Below are positions 14,581 to 23,700 of a stretch of 30,805 bases of DNA, piece after piece. This DNA comes from CAZCAC01 sp964496575 (GTDB lineage: Bacteria > Planctomycetota > UBA1135 > GCA-002686595). Both the position numbers and the translations under genes were made by a program. The notes beneath the pieces were generated by a model. The model had not been told where the DNA came from and made no database searches. It saw only the letters and a list, made by a program, of their open reading frames with translations. The stretch covers positions 1 through 30,805 of the forward strand of contig CAZCAC010000104.1 of assembly GCA_964496575.1 (NCBI GenBank). The letters are read 5' to 3'. How positions within the stretch are numbered: position 1 is the first letter of the stretch; every line of letters begins with the position of its first letter.

Positions 14581-17088
14581 ATGGGTGAACGTCGCCTCCG
14601 GTTCGATATGCTCGCCGCGCAGCCGATGGCCGACCGAGACGATCCCCGAAGGAGCTCCTATCTGACCGATCCCGCGGAGGCGCCCACCTCCTCCGGGGAG
14701 CGGGTGCGCTTCGTCTCCCGGAGCACCCCCGAGGAGCTGAAGGCGATCGGTGAGCAGGCGAGCGCCGGTCCGTACGCGCCGAAGCTCCTCGAGGCCCGAA
14801 CGCTCCTCCTGTTCCTCCTCGCGATCCTGCTGCAGCTCTACTCGTGGAACCGACTCGAGGGGTACCAGCTGGCGGACTCCGTCGAGTACATGGAGCGCGC
14901 GCACTACGTCGCCAGTGGCGGGCAGCTCGACCCCGGGGGCGCGGTCCGCTCCTTCGGTTTCTCCACGCTCCTGGTCCCCTTCTTCGCCGTGGCGCGGTGG
15001 CTGGGTCAGGAAGAGCTCCTGCCGGTGATCCACTCCGTGCGCGTCTTCCAGATGCTGGTCGGCCTGGGGCTCGTCTTCGTCTGCATGCGGATCGGCGGCC
15101 GGCTCGGAGGCCCGCGCGTCGGTCACGCAGCCGGTCTGCTCTGCGCGATCAACCCGATCTTCCTGCAGTACAGCGTCTCCCCCGTCTCGGGGCTCGCGGC
15201 CGCCTTCTTCATCGCGGTGGCCCTCGACTGCCTGATCGAACGAGCATCGCTCCGGCGGGCGCTGGCCGGGGGGCTCGCTCTCGGCGGCGCCTTCCTGATG
15301 GCCTACCAGACCATCCTGATCATCGTCCCCCTCCTGGGGCTGATCTTCCTGCGCGATCGCTTCAAGCACTTCCGGTACCTGGCCGGAGCGCTCGTCGGGC
15401 TGGCCCTGGGGATCGGTTGCCAGGTCCTGCTCGATCGCTGGAGTTACGGGGTCTGGGGCATCTCGGTCAAGAACTACCTGATCGAGAACGCCGGCGGAGT
15501 GATGGCCAGCTTGCTGTACAAGATCGGCCTGGAGGACACGCAGCTCGCGCGCGATCTGTACACGATGAACCTGGAGCACCTGGGCGGCTCGTTCGAGGAC
15601 CAGCCGGACGCGAAGCCGAGGGAGAAGCTGCAGTCCTTCCTCTGGTACGCGACCGAGCTACACCGGGTGCTCGTCTGGCCGGTGATGGCGGTGACCGTGC
15701 TGGGGCTTCTGAAGTGCTGGCTCCAGGCCAGCTGGAAGAGCTCCATCCTGGCGGTGCTGCTGCTGGTCAACGCGCTGGGGATGACCCTCAAGGGCTCGAC
15801 TTCCTTCCGCCTCTGGCTGCCGTTGCTCCCGATGCTCGCCCCCCTCACCGCCTGGGGCTGGGCCAGCCTGCGCGGGACGGAGCTCGAGAAGCCGGCGACC
15901 TGGCGCGCGGTGGTCGGCGCCGCCATCCTCGCCGGCGGTCTCTGGCTGGGACTGGACACGCTGCGCGAGATCAACACGCGCAAGTACGGGGCCTACTGGG
16001 AGGCGGCCGCGTTCGTCAACGAGGCGGTCGCGCGGGAGCGGCAGGTGGTGGAGGCGGAGGGGGACGAGTGGATCCCTCCGAGGCTCTCGTCGGTCTACAA
16101 CTGGGCGGTGTTCGGCCGCTGCAGCGAGGACCTGGACCAGGTCAAGTTCAGCGATCACCTCTACGAGTGGGGCTACCTCGACGAGGATCAACGCGAGCGG
16201 ATGCGGAAGGAGGTCCAGATCTGTGCCTGGTTGCTCCTGCACAAGCCGGTCCTGGACATCGATACCGCCCTCACCGAGGTGGTCAACGATCGCTTCGAGC
16301 TGGTCGCGTCCTTCTGGAATGAGGACGGGGATCCAGAGCTGGGCGACGTGCGGGTGCTGCGCAACCGCGGCGGCAGCATCCCCGGGGCGCGTGACTGGGA
16401 GGGGGTCCGACCGCGCCGCTTCTGGGAGGTGTTCGAGACGATGGACCCGGAGGCGTACCGCCGGGAGCACCAGCTCGACCGACTCCTCCCCCGCACGCTC
16501 ACCTTCCAGGGAACCAGGGACGACGGTCGGCCACAGAAGCTCCACCTCCTCGGCTTCGACTACGAGCGGCTGCCCGGGACCGGGTTCGGGTGGATCACCT
16601 ATCACTGGTGGACCGATACCGGCTTCGACCGTGAGTTCTGGGTGGCCGACCGGGTGCTCATCCGCGGTGGCTCCCACGCCTGGCACAACAGCCACCTCCA
16701 CGGCTACGGGCATCACCCCACCACCGACTGGAAGGTCGGCACGCTGTTGCGTGAGAGCTTCCTGCTGGTCCCCGGCTCCGAGCCCATGGCCGAGGGCTAC
16801 CGCCCGATCGGCGGCACCTGGCGTCGCGGGGACATCCTGCCCGCGACCTTGTGGCTCAAGACAATCTACTTCAAGGAGGACGGGAACAAGGCCGTCGGCC
16901 TGCGCGCGGTCGCTCGTGGATCCGACAAGCCGCTGAAGATGGGGTTCCAGCTGCCTCCCAGCCACTGGCTGGTCTCACCGGAAGGCTTCATCATGAGCCG
17001 GGACCGCATGATCCGGGTCGGTGCTTTCCCGATGTCGGTCATTCCCCGCTACCGCTGGCCCGACGACGGCAATCCCGCTCCGGAATGA
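14581..17088 (+). CDS. GT-C type membrane glycosyltransferase with C-terminal beta domain
   Basis: A protein of about 835 residues. After a short cytoplasmic N-terminus come about 10-12 membrane helices (about 75-465). The first luminal loop contains QLADSVEYMERAHYV, the acidic Asp/Glu motif placed where GT-C enzymes of the ArnT/PMT type have their catalytic residues. These enzymes move a sugar from a polyprenyl-phosphate donor to an acceptor on the outer face of the inner membrane. The C-terminal third is soluble; from about 650 it reads RTLTFQGTR, then LHLLGFDYERLPGTGFGW, then ITYHWWTD. I read this as a beta-sandwich domain often appended to such enzymes. Start uncertain: ATGs at 14521, 14581 and 14626 share the frame; 14581 has GGGCGGG just before it. 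Acceptor unknown. Confidence 0.8.
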   Translation: MGERRLRFDMLAAQPMADRDDPRRSSYLTDPAEAPTSSGERVRFVSRSTPEELKAIGEQASAGPYAPKLLEARTLLLFLLAILLQLYSWNRLEGYQLADSVEYMERAHYVASGGQLDPGGAVRSFGFSTLLVPFFAVARWLGQEELLPVIHSVRVFQMLVGLGLVFVCMRIGGRLGGPRVGHAAGLLCAINPIFLQYSVSPVSGLAAAFFIAVALDCLIERASLRRALAGGLALGGAFLMAYQTILIIVPLLGLIFLRDRFKHFRYLAGALVGLALGIGCQVLLDRWSYGVWGISVKNYLIENAGGVMASLLYKIGLEDTQLARDLYTMNLEHLGGSFEDQPDAKPREKLQSFLWYATELHRVLVWPVMAVTVLGLLKCWLQASWKSSILAVLLLVNALGMTLKGSTSFRLWLPLLPMLAPLTAWGWASLRGTELEKPATWRAVVGAAILAGGLWLGLDTLREINTRKYGAYWEAAAFVNEAVARERQVVEAEGDEWIPPRLSSVYNWAVFGRCSEDLDQVKFSDHLYEWGYLDEDQRERMRKEVQICAWLLLHKPVLDIDTALTEVVNDRFELVASFWNEDGDPELGDVRVLRNRGGSIPGARDWEGVRPRRFWEVFETMDPEAYRREHQLDRLLPRTLTFQGTRDDGRPQKLHLLGFDYERLPGTGFGWITYHWWTDTGFDREFWVADRVLIRGGSHAWHNSHLHGYGHHPTTDWKVGTLLRESFLLVPGSEPMAEGYRPIGGTWRRGDILPATLWLKTIYFKEDGNKAVGLRAVARGSDKPLKMGFQLPPSHWLVSPEGFIMSRDRMIRVGAFPMSVIPRYRWPDDGNPAPE

Positions 17089-17100
17089 CCACCGCACCGT

Positions 17101-17145
17101 GGACTGGGACCGGCTTTTGGTCTACCTTGCCTCCGGTTCCAGTCC
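17101..17145 (+). terminator. 13-bp hairpin between glycosyltransferase and lipoprotein genes
   Basis: GGACTGGGACCGG (17101-17113) pairs fully with CCGGTTCCAGTCC (17133-17145), with one G-U pair and a 19-base loop. It starts 12 bases after the glycosyltransferase stop. ACCGCACCGT occurs on both sides (17091-17100 and 17161-17170). With no T-run, it may be a terminator, an attenuator or an mRNA stabiliser. Confidence 0.45.
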
Positions 17146-17171
17146 TCGCCCCAACGAATCACCGCACCGTC

Positions 17172-17708
17172 ATGCTCCGAGCGCTGCCGCTCATGTTCCT
17201 GGCCCTCTTCCTCTGCGGTTGTGCCGCCAGCGGCACCTCCGGAAAGGAGAGACTCTCCCTCGAGGAGGGCGTTCCGACGCGGGTCTCCTTCGTCGACTAC
17301 CGAAACGGGGTCAGGATGACCCTGGTCAACGAGGCGCACACCGACCCCGTCGAGCTGTACTCCGAGCTCCGGACCAACGCCAACACCAAGGTGATCTCCA
17401 ACGAGGTGATGGCGCGGATGGTCAAGTACTTCGGCGAGGAGGGCTTCAATGCCCACGCCCTGCGCGGCTACGCCCCCGCGGCCGCTCGGGGCGGAGAGCT
17501 GCAGTCGATCGAGGTGGAGAGCCCGGGTGAGACCCTCTTCCTGGCCACCGTCGGCGGCGAGTCCGCCGCCGCCAACGCCTTTCGCGAGTGCCGCACGGCC
17601 TTCCTGCAGATCCAGGAGATGACCATGCAGGCCCAGGCGATCAAGAACGAGGGTGGCGACGTGATGTTCAAGCAACCAGAGCCGAGCAAGAAGAAGCAGC
17701 GAGATTGA
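17172..17708 (+). CDS. Small lipoprotein of unknown function
   Basis: A 178-residue protein with a short signal peptide (MLRALPLMFLALFL) and lipobox LCGC, giving lipidation at Cys18. The mature part has a beta-rich start (TRVSFVDYRNGVRMTLVN), a helical middle (EVMARMVKYFGEEGFNAHAL), a second beta region and a Lys-rich C-terminal tail (PSKKKQRD). I recognise no family. Its TGA overlaps the kdsB start by one base (TGATG), which suggests translational coupling and co-expression with Kdo activation. The open frame upstream of 17172 overlaps the glycosyltransferase and is not used. An envelope role is inferred from the lipobox and the neighbours. Confidence 0.8.
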   Translation: MLRALPLMFLALFLCGCAASGTSGKERLSLEEGVPTRVSFVDYRNGVRMTLVNEAHTDPVELYSELRTNANTKVISNEVMARMVKYFGEEGFNAHALRGYAPAAARGGELQSIEVESPGETLFLATVGGESAAANAFRECRTAFLQIQEMTMQAQAIKNEGGDVMFKQPEPSKKKQRD

Positions 17709-18553
17709 TGCATCCCGCCACCCCGCACCCCCCGGGAACCCCCCGGACCCTTCGCGCGGTGGCCATCATCCCGGCTCGCCTCGGTTCCAGGCGCCTCGAG
17801 CGTAAGATGCTCCTGCGTGAGACGGGGCAGTATCTGTTCGAGCACACCGCCCGCAACCTGATCGAGAGTGGGGTTTTCGAGCGGGTGGTGGTGGCCACCG
17901 ACAGCGAGGAGATCGAGGCCGCGGCCGCGGAGGTGGGACTCGAGGCGATCTCCACCCGGAGCGACCACCAGAGCGGCACCGATCGGATCTTCGAGGCGCT
18001 GGGTCGCCTCGAAGAGGAGGGCGCGGGCCCGTTCGACGTGGTGCTCAACGTGCAGGGCGACGAGCCGGACGTCGCGGCGGACGACCTCCGCGCGCTGGTC
18101 GGACTCTTCGCGGACCCGCAGATCGAGATGGCCACCCTCTGGGCCGAGTTCGCCGAGCCCGAGGACGCCCTCGCCCCGAGCGCGGTCAAGGTGGTGGTCT
18201 CGGCCGAGGGCGACGCGCTGTACTTCTCCCGCGCCGCGATCCCCAGCATCGGCCACGCCCGGTCGGGAGCCCTGGAGGCGGCCGGCCCCGGCCTCTTCAA
18301 GCTCCACGTGGGTGTCTACGCTTTCCGCCCCGCCGCCCTGGCTCGCTTCTGCTCGCTGCCCCACGGCGTCCTCGAAGGTCTGGAGAGCCTGGAACAGCTC
18401 CGCTGGCTGGAAGCCGGCGGACGCCTGCGGGTCCTGCCCGCGACCCATCGTCCCAGCGGAATCGATACGGCGGAGGACTACTCCGCGTTCGTCGCTCGCC
18501 TCGCCGCCGGTTCCACCTCTGCATCCGATCCCTCCTCTCCTGGCGCGGGCTGA
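17708..18553 (+). CDS. kdsB: 3-deoxy-manno-octulosonate cytidylyltransferase (CMP-Kdo synthetase)
   Basis: A 281-residue cytoplasmic enzyme that activates Kdo with CTP to CMP-Kdo for lipopolysaccharide core assembly. Signatures run in family order: the N-terminal nucleotide loop IIPARLGSRRLERKML, ATDSEEI, HQSGTDRI, the metal-binding NVQGDEPDV, KLHVGVYAFRP and GIDTAEDY. It is about 30 residues longer than the usual form because of a Pro-rich N-terminus (MHPATPHPPGTPRT) and a Ser-rich tail. The ATG overlaps the lipoprotein stop. The CTP synthase gene follows 133 bases later, a pairing known from other Gram-negatives such as Chlamydia, and one that makes metabolic sense because kdsB consumes CTP. 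Confidence 0.9.
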   Translation: MHPATPHPPGTPRTLRAVAIIPARLGSRRLERKMLLRETGQYLFEHTARNLIESGVFERVVVATDSEEIEAAAAEVGLEAISTRSDHQSGTDRIFEALGRLEEEGAGPFDVVLNVQGDEPDVAADDLRALVGLFADPQIEMATLWAEFAEPEDALAPSAVKVVVSAEGDALYFSRAAIPSIGHARSGALEAAGPGLFKLHVGVYAFRPAALARFCSLPHGVLEGLESLEQLRWLEAGGRLRVLPATHRPSGIDTAEDYSAFVARLAAGSTSASDPSSPGAG

Positions 18554-18560
18554 CGCCCGC
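18545..18560 (+). terminator. Hairpin spanning the kdsB stop codon
   Basis: GCGGGC (18545-18550) pairs with GCCCGC (18555-18560); the kdsB TGA sits in the four-base loop. There is no T-run. It could weakly separate kdsB from pyrG. Confidence 0.3.
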
Positions 18561-18621
18561 AATCCAACCGGTCACTACTCGGACCACGATTCTCGAGAGT
18601 CCAGATGCCCTCCCAACCTGC

Positions 18622-18644
18622 TTTCCGCGCGCAACGCGCAGAAA
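18622..18644 (+). promoter_or_regulatory. Hairpin in the pyrG leader
   Basis: TTTC-c-GCGCG-caa-CGCGC-a-GAAA forms a nine-pair stem with one mismatch, ending 42 bases before the pyrG ATG. A wider pair, CTACTCG (18575-18581) with CGAGTAG (18652-18658), encloses it. Its role is unknown; I see no anti-terminator pair or T-run. Confidence 0.3.
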
Positions 18645-18686
18645 CCGACTACGAGTAGACCAGCACACCCATCACAGTCACAACGC

Positions 18687-20324
18687 ATGCCCAAGCACAT
18701 ATTCGTCACCGGTGGAGTCGTGAGCAGTCTCGGCAAGGGTCTTACCGCCGCCGCCGTCGGGTTGATCCTCGAGCGACGGGGGCTGAAGGTCTCGCTGCAG
18801 AAGCTCGACCCCTACATCAACGTCGACCCGGGAACGATGAGTCCGTTCCAGCACGGCGAGGTGTACGTGACCGACGACGGAGCGGAGACCGATCTCGATC
18901 TCGGGCACTACGAGCGCTACACGCACGCGGTGCTGACCAAGGCGAGCAATTTCACCACGGGCGGAATCTACTCCTCGGTGATCGCCAAGGAGCGGCGCGG
19001 GGACTACCTCGGCCGCACGGTTCAGGTGATCCCGCACATCACCGACGCGATCAAGGAGGCGATCCACCAGGGTGCGAGCGAGGACACCGACGTCGCCATC
19101 ACCGAGATCGGGGGAACGGTCGGCGACATCGAGAGCCACCCCTTCCTCGAGGCGATCCGACAGTTCGCGCTGGAGAAGCCCCCGGGTGATGTCCTCTTCG
19201 TGCACGTCACGCTGCTGCCGTACCTGCGCGCCTCCGGTGAGCTGAAGACGAAGCCCACCCAGCATTCGGTGGGCAAGCTGCGCGAGATCGGCATCCAGCC
19301 CGACATCCTGATCTGTCGTACGGAGAAGCCGATGACCCAGGAGATGGCGCAGAAGATCAGCCTCTTCTGCAACGTCCGCGCCGAGGCGGTGATCGAGGAG
19401 CGGGACGTCGCGTTCTCGATCTACGAGGTCCCCGTCGACCTCTGCGATCTCGGCCTCGACCGGCTGATCGACGAGCACCTGCACCTGGGCAACCCAGAGC
19501 CCACCGATCTCACCGACTGGAAGGAGATGCTGGAGACGCTCAAGGGTCTGCACGACAGTTGCGAGATCGCCGTGGTCGGCAAGTACATCCAGCTGCACGA
19601 CGCCTACAAGTCGATCTACGAGTCCCTCTCCCACGCCGGCTTCGCCAACCGCTGCAAGGTCAAGCTGCGCAAGGTCGGCGCCGAGGACGTCCTGGTGAAG
19701 GGGACCGAGATCCTCGACGGACTCGACGGCATCCTCGTGCCCGGCGGCTTCGGCGAGCGCGGCATCGAGGGCAAGATCCAGGCGATCCGCTACGCCCGCG
19801 AGAACAAGATCCCCTTCCTCGGGATCTGCCTGGGCATGCAGTGCGTGGTCATCGAGTACGCGCGCAACGTGCTCGGCCTGGAAGGCGCGCACACCCTCGA
19901 GCACTCGCCGCACTCGCCACACCCGGTGATCTCGCTGATGGCCGACCAGGAACAACACGTCGACCAGAAGGGCGGCACGATGCGGCTGGGGGCCTACGCC
20001 TGCAAGCTGAAGGAGGGCACGCGCTCCCACCGGCTTTACGGCACCGCGCAGATCTCCGAGCGGCACCGGCACCGCTTCGAGTTCAACAACGACTACCGCC
20101 AGCAGTTCGAGGAGTCCGACCTCGTTCTCGCCGGCTTGAACCCCGAGCGCGACCTGGTCGAGGTGGTCGAATTGAAGAACCACCCGTACTTCGTCGGCGT
20201 GCAGTTCCACCCGGAGTTCAAGAGCCGGCCGCTCGACGCGCATCCCCTGTTCCGCGGTTTCGTCGGGGCCGCCCTGGACCAGCGGCGCGGCCGCTCGGCG
20301 CTTCCTCTGGAGTCGATGGCATGA
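18687..20324 (+). CDS. pyrG: CTP synthase
   Basis: A 545-residue enzyme that makes CTP from UTP, ATP and glutamine. The N-terminal amidoligase domain (about 1-270) opens with KHIFVTGGVVSSLGKG and contains KLDPYINVDPGTMSP and the family stretch ITEIGGTVGDIES. The C-terminal class I glutamine amidotransferase domain (about 295-535) has nucleophile Cys381 in GICLGMQ and the His508/Glu510 pair in VQFHPEF. All catalytic residues are present and the length is normal. There is no clear Shine-Dalgarno before the ATG. The stop overlaps the DUF1844 start (ATGA). Placed after kdsB, it can supply CTP for CMP-Kdo as well as for nucleic acids and phospholipids. Confidence 0.97.
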   Translation: MPKHIFVTGGVVSSLGKGLTAAAVGLILERRGLKVSLQKLDPYINVDPGTMSPFQHGEVYVTDDGAETDLDLGHYERYTHAVLTKASNFTTGGIYSSVIAKERRGDYLGRTVQVIPHITDAIKEAIHQGASEDTDVAITEIGGTVGDIESHPFLEAIRQFALEKPPGDVLFVHVTLLPYLRASGELKTKPTQHSVGKLREIGIQPDILICRTEKPMTQEMAQKISLFCNVRAEAVIEERDVAFSIYEVPVDLCDLGLDRLIDEHLHLGNPEPTDLTDWKEMLETLKGLHDSCEIAVVGKYIQLHDAYKSIYESLSHAGFANRCKVKLRKVGAEDVLVKGTEILDGLDGILVPGGFGERGIEGKIQAIRYARENKIPFLGICLGMQCVVIEYARNVLGLEGAHTLEHSPHSPHPVISLMADQEQHVDQKGGTMRLGAYACKLKEGTRSHRLYGTAQISERHRHRFEFNNDYRQQFEESDLVLAGLNPERDLVEVVELKNHPYFVGVQFHPEFKSRPLDAHPLFRGFVGAALDQRRGRSALPLESMA

Positions 20325-20611
20325 ACGAGACTCGACCCGCGGACCAGATCCCGCTCCCGGGCGGCAACTTCCGGCTGTTCATCCAGCGTCTCGGTTACCA
20401 GGGGTTGATGACCCTGGGGCTGATCGAGAACCCGCTGACCGATACGCGCGAGGTGCACCTCGAGAACGCGAAGATGCTGATCGACGACCTGGCCATGCTG
20501 CAGGAGAAGACCAGCGGCAACCTCGATCCCGACGAGGACGAGCACCTGACCAAGCTGCTCGGCGACCTGCAGCGGGCGTACGAGAGCGTGGAGGGGCGGG
20601 AGAAACCGTGA
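20321..20611 (+). CDS. DUF1844 family small protein
   Basis: A 96-residue soluble protein matching the DUF1844 pattern: an N-terminal FRLFIQRLGYQGLMTLG segment, then an amphipathic helix (HLENAKMLIDDLAMLQEKT) and a C-terminal helix (DEDEHLTKLLGDLQRAYE). The family's function is not known; members are mostly found in Planctomycetota, Acidobacteriota and related groups. The start codon overlaps the pyrG stop by four bases, so it is translationally coupled to CTP synthase. That coupling is the only hint about its role. Confidence 0.85.
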   Translation: MNETRPADQIPLPGGNFRLFIQRLGYQGLMTLGLIENPLTDTREVHLENAKMLIDDLAMLQEKTSGNLDPDEDEHLTKLLGDLQRAYESVEGREKP

Positions 20612-20645
20612 ATGTGGAGGTGTTGGTCGTCGTCTGCTGGCCCCT

Positions 20646-20700
20646 GGGGTAACCAGATAACCACAGAGGCTCTGTGCCTCTGTGGTTATCTGGTTACCCC
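20646..20700. repeat. Perfect 25-bp inverted repeat between convergent genes
   Basis: The arm 20646-20670 (starting GGGGTAACCAGATAACC) is the exact reverse complement of 20676-20700, with loop TCTGT. It lies between the DUF1844 stop (20611) and the kinase stop (20730), and is much less GC-rich than its surroundings. It can form a very stable cruciform or RNA hairpin read from either side. Neither side has a T-run. It may be a bidirectional transcription barrier or a dispersed palindromic repeat unit. Confidence 0.9.
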
Positions 20701-20729
20701 GGGAACCGAGGAACACACTCGCCCGACCA

Positions 20730-23700
20730 TCACCAGTCCAGCCCCATCTCCCCCAGCGACCGCCGCACCTCGGGCAGATCCCAGACGATCCCCTTGTACC
20801 CGTAGCTGCCCACCGCGAGCAGGCTGCCGTCGTCGCTGAAAGCGATGGCGCGTAGCTGACGCGTACCGCAGCGCAGGCGGGTGAGGAAGCGCCAGTCGCT
20901 CGTGTTCCACAGGGTCACGCCCCCCTCCTGCTCGGCAATGGCGAGCGTCTCGCCCGAGGGGTCGAACGTGACGGCCCACGCGGGGTGGCCGGTGCGCGGG
21001 AGGACGTGATCGGGACCGCGGGTCGGGTCTCCCTCCTCGATCCGATCCCAGAGGAGGACCGTGGAGTCTCCACAGGCCACCGCCAGCCAGCGGCCGGTGG
21101 GGTCGAGGGCCAGGCCGTGGAGCGGCGCGGTCGAGTCGTAGGGCTCGGCGAGGAGAGAGCCATCCTCGAGGTCCCACACCCGCGTCGTCCCGTCGAGCGC
21201 GCAGGTCACCAGGAGCGGTCGCGAGCGGAGGAACACCGCGCCGGTGGTCAGTCGCTCGTGGCCCTCGAGGTGCAGCTCCTCCGCTCCGTCCGCCACCCTC
21301 CAGATCTTGACGTCGAGCGAAGTGCTGGCCACCCGACTCGAGTCGTGGTCGAAGGCGACCGACCAGGCGACGTCGTCGTGTCCCTTCACCGACCAGTCGA
21401 GCGTCAGGCAGTCGGCGCCGGTCCAGAGGTTGACCGTGCCGTCGTGCGCACAGCTGGCCACGTGTTTGCCGTCGGGGCTGGCGGCCAGCCCCCAGACGAT
21501 GCGCGCGTGGCTGCCGCCGAGGCGCGGGCGAGTCCGGTCGTACGGCCGGGCGGTCGGCGTGGAGAGGGTCGCCCCGGCCTGCACGTCCTCGCGCAGGAAG
21601 CTCTCGACCTCCTCGAGGGTGACCGCCTCGACGCTCCCGCCGAGGTCGGCCAGGAGGAGCTCGGTGTCGTCCCTGGTGAAGGCACCCACGCTGGTGTGCG
21701 TGTCCCGGATCCAGACCAGCGGCTCGCCGCTCTCGAAGGAGAAGAGGGTCGGTGACAGCCGGCCGTAGCCCCCGGCCGCGAGGGTGCGCGCCCGCCGGTC
21801 GAGACGCAGCCAGCGGAGGCCCCTGTCGCGCAGGCTCCAGCCGGGCCCGGGCTCGAAATCCGGCGCCCGCCAGGAGACGAGCTCGCCTTCGGTCGACGCG
21901 GCGAGCAGGAGACCGGTCGGTTCGTGCCAGTAGAGGACGGAGACCGGGCCGGCGAGGGGGCCGAGGCGCGCGAGGGAGCGGTGAGTCTCGAGCTCGTACA
22001 CGTCCACGCCACCCCGCGCGTCCCCCACCGCGAGCCAGTCGCCGTGGAGCGCCGCGGGCCCCGACCAGGGGAGCCGCTCGATCGACGCCGCTCCCGCCTC
22101 GGGGGTGACGAGGAGGAGGTCCTTCGCGCTGGCGACCAGGAGACGCCCCTCGCTTCCGTGCCAGCGGAGCACGCGGGGGTTGCTCACGGGGACCTCGACC
22201 TCGGCGAGGGGGCTCGGCTCCTCCCGCCCCGGCGCCGCGAGGCTCCACACCTTGACCACGCCGCCGGTCGAGACCGACGCCAGCCGCCTCCTCGGCTCGT
22301 CGACCGCCAGGGCGCTCACGCCGTGTCGCGGGTAGGCGGTCCAGCGCCTCACCGCGCCGCCCTGGTCGACCACGGCGATGCGCCCTTCCTCGAAGCTGCA
22401 GCGTCCCGCGCTGACGTTGCTGGCGAAGCCACAGGCGAAGGCCCCACCGTCTCCGATCGTCACCAGGCTGGTGATCGCCGGCTCCCGGTAGACGCGATCG
22501 TCGTGAGGGCGAAGCTCGAGGCCCTCGGTGAAGGAGCGCTCCAGCCCGTAGGTCACCAGCCGCTTTCCCGGTCGCCAGGCGAGGGTGTGGTCGGGCTGGA
22601 TGAAGACGCGCTCGGCCGGCTCGCCGAACTCCCACAGCACCAGCTCTCCGTCCGAGTACCCGGCGAGCACCATCCGCCCCGCTGCATCGACGTCGAAGCG
22701 GACCAGCGACGAGCGTTCGATAGTGGCCGTGGCGGTGATCCGGAGGGCTCCGTTCCACGCTTTCAGGCTGCCGTCGCGCGCAGAGCTGAAGGTCCACGGT
22801 CCTCCGCAGCGGGCCACGGTAGTCGTGCCGTTGTGCTTCTGCGCGCCGAGGAGCCGCTCGTCCGCGCCGGTCTCGGGGTCGCGCCGCATCACTCCGTACC
22901 ACGAGGGGATGGCGACGACCATGCGTCCGTTTCCGTCCACCGCTCCCCCGCCGACCGGCTCGCCCACCGAGCAGAGATCGATCGCCTCGCGAGCCTGGGC
23001 GTCCCAGAGCACGACGTCACCGTGCTCGTGACAGGAAAGGAAAAGCGAACCGTCGGGACCGAAGGCGATCTCGTGCGCCAGGGCCCCACCGGCTTGCAGC
23101 GGACGAGCCGGCGACACCTCGCTCCATTCGTCCAGCAGGAACATCGCTCCGCTCTCGAGCCCCACCGCGAGACGGTCGTCGACCGGCGAGCAGTCGAGGG
23201 CGGTGATCGGCTCGCCGAAGGAGCGGACGAACGCGGAGGCGGGCGAGAAGGCCGGCGAGTCCGCACGATCGGGAAGCGCGATCGTGTGCACCTCGGCCGA
23301 GTCCTCGGTCCCGACCAGGAGGAAGCCTCGTGAGTGGAAGGCCAGCTCGGTCACCGCGGCGGGGAACGCTCGGCTCATGAGCCGCCGCCCCTCCGGCAAC
23401 TCCAGGAGCTCCAGCGTGCCATCCTGCCAGCCGCACGCCCCGTAGCGCCCCAGCGGGTCGACCGCCACGCAACGAACCGTCCCGCCGCCCCCGACCCAGC
23501 GACCCCGCTGGTGGAACGCGGGAGAAGCGGTGGCCATGAACTCGCTGGCCAGCTCGCGCAGCTCGCCGGTCTCCTCCTCGGAGCTCTCGAAGCCACGCGC
23601 CCGCTCGATGTTCGCCATCCCCTTGCGCCACCAGTCGGTCGTCTGCGCCTCGAGCAGCGCCCGCGCCTCGCCGACCAGCGCCCGTCGCAGGTTCGCCTGC

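Noticed and set aside
16851..17171. N-terminal extension of the lipoprotein frame
   Set aside because: It overlaps the glycosyltransferase coding sequence; the lipobox signal peptide begins at 17172.
20646..20700. The palindrome as a further copy of the GGTAAC regulator box
   Set aside because: It contains GGTAACC only as part of the inverted repeat, without the 11-bp direct-repeat geometry, and it lies downstream of genes on both sides.
20686..22902. Long minus-strand open frame within the kinase-WD40 gene
   Set aside because: Arg/Pro-rich shadow of the kinase gene in another frame; the WD40 motifs are in the chosen frame.
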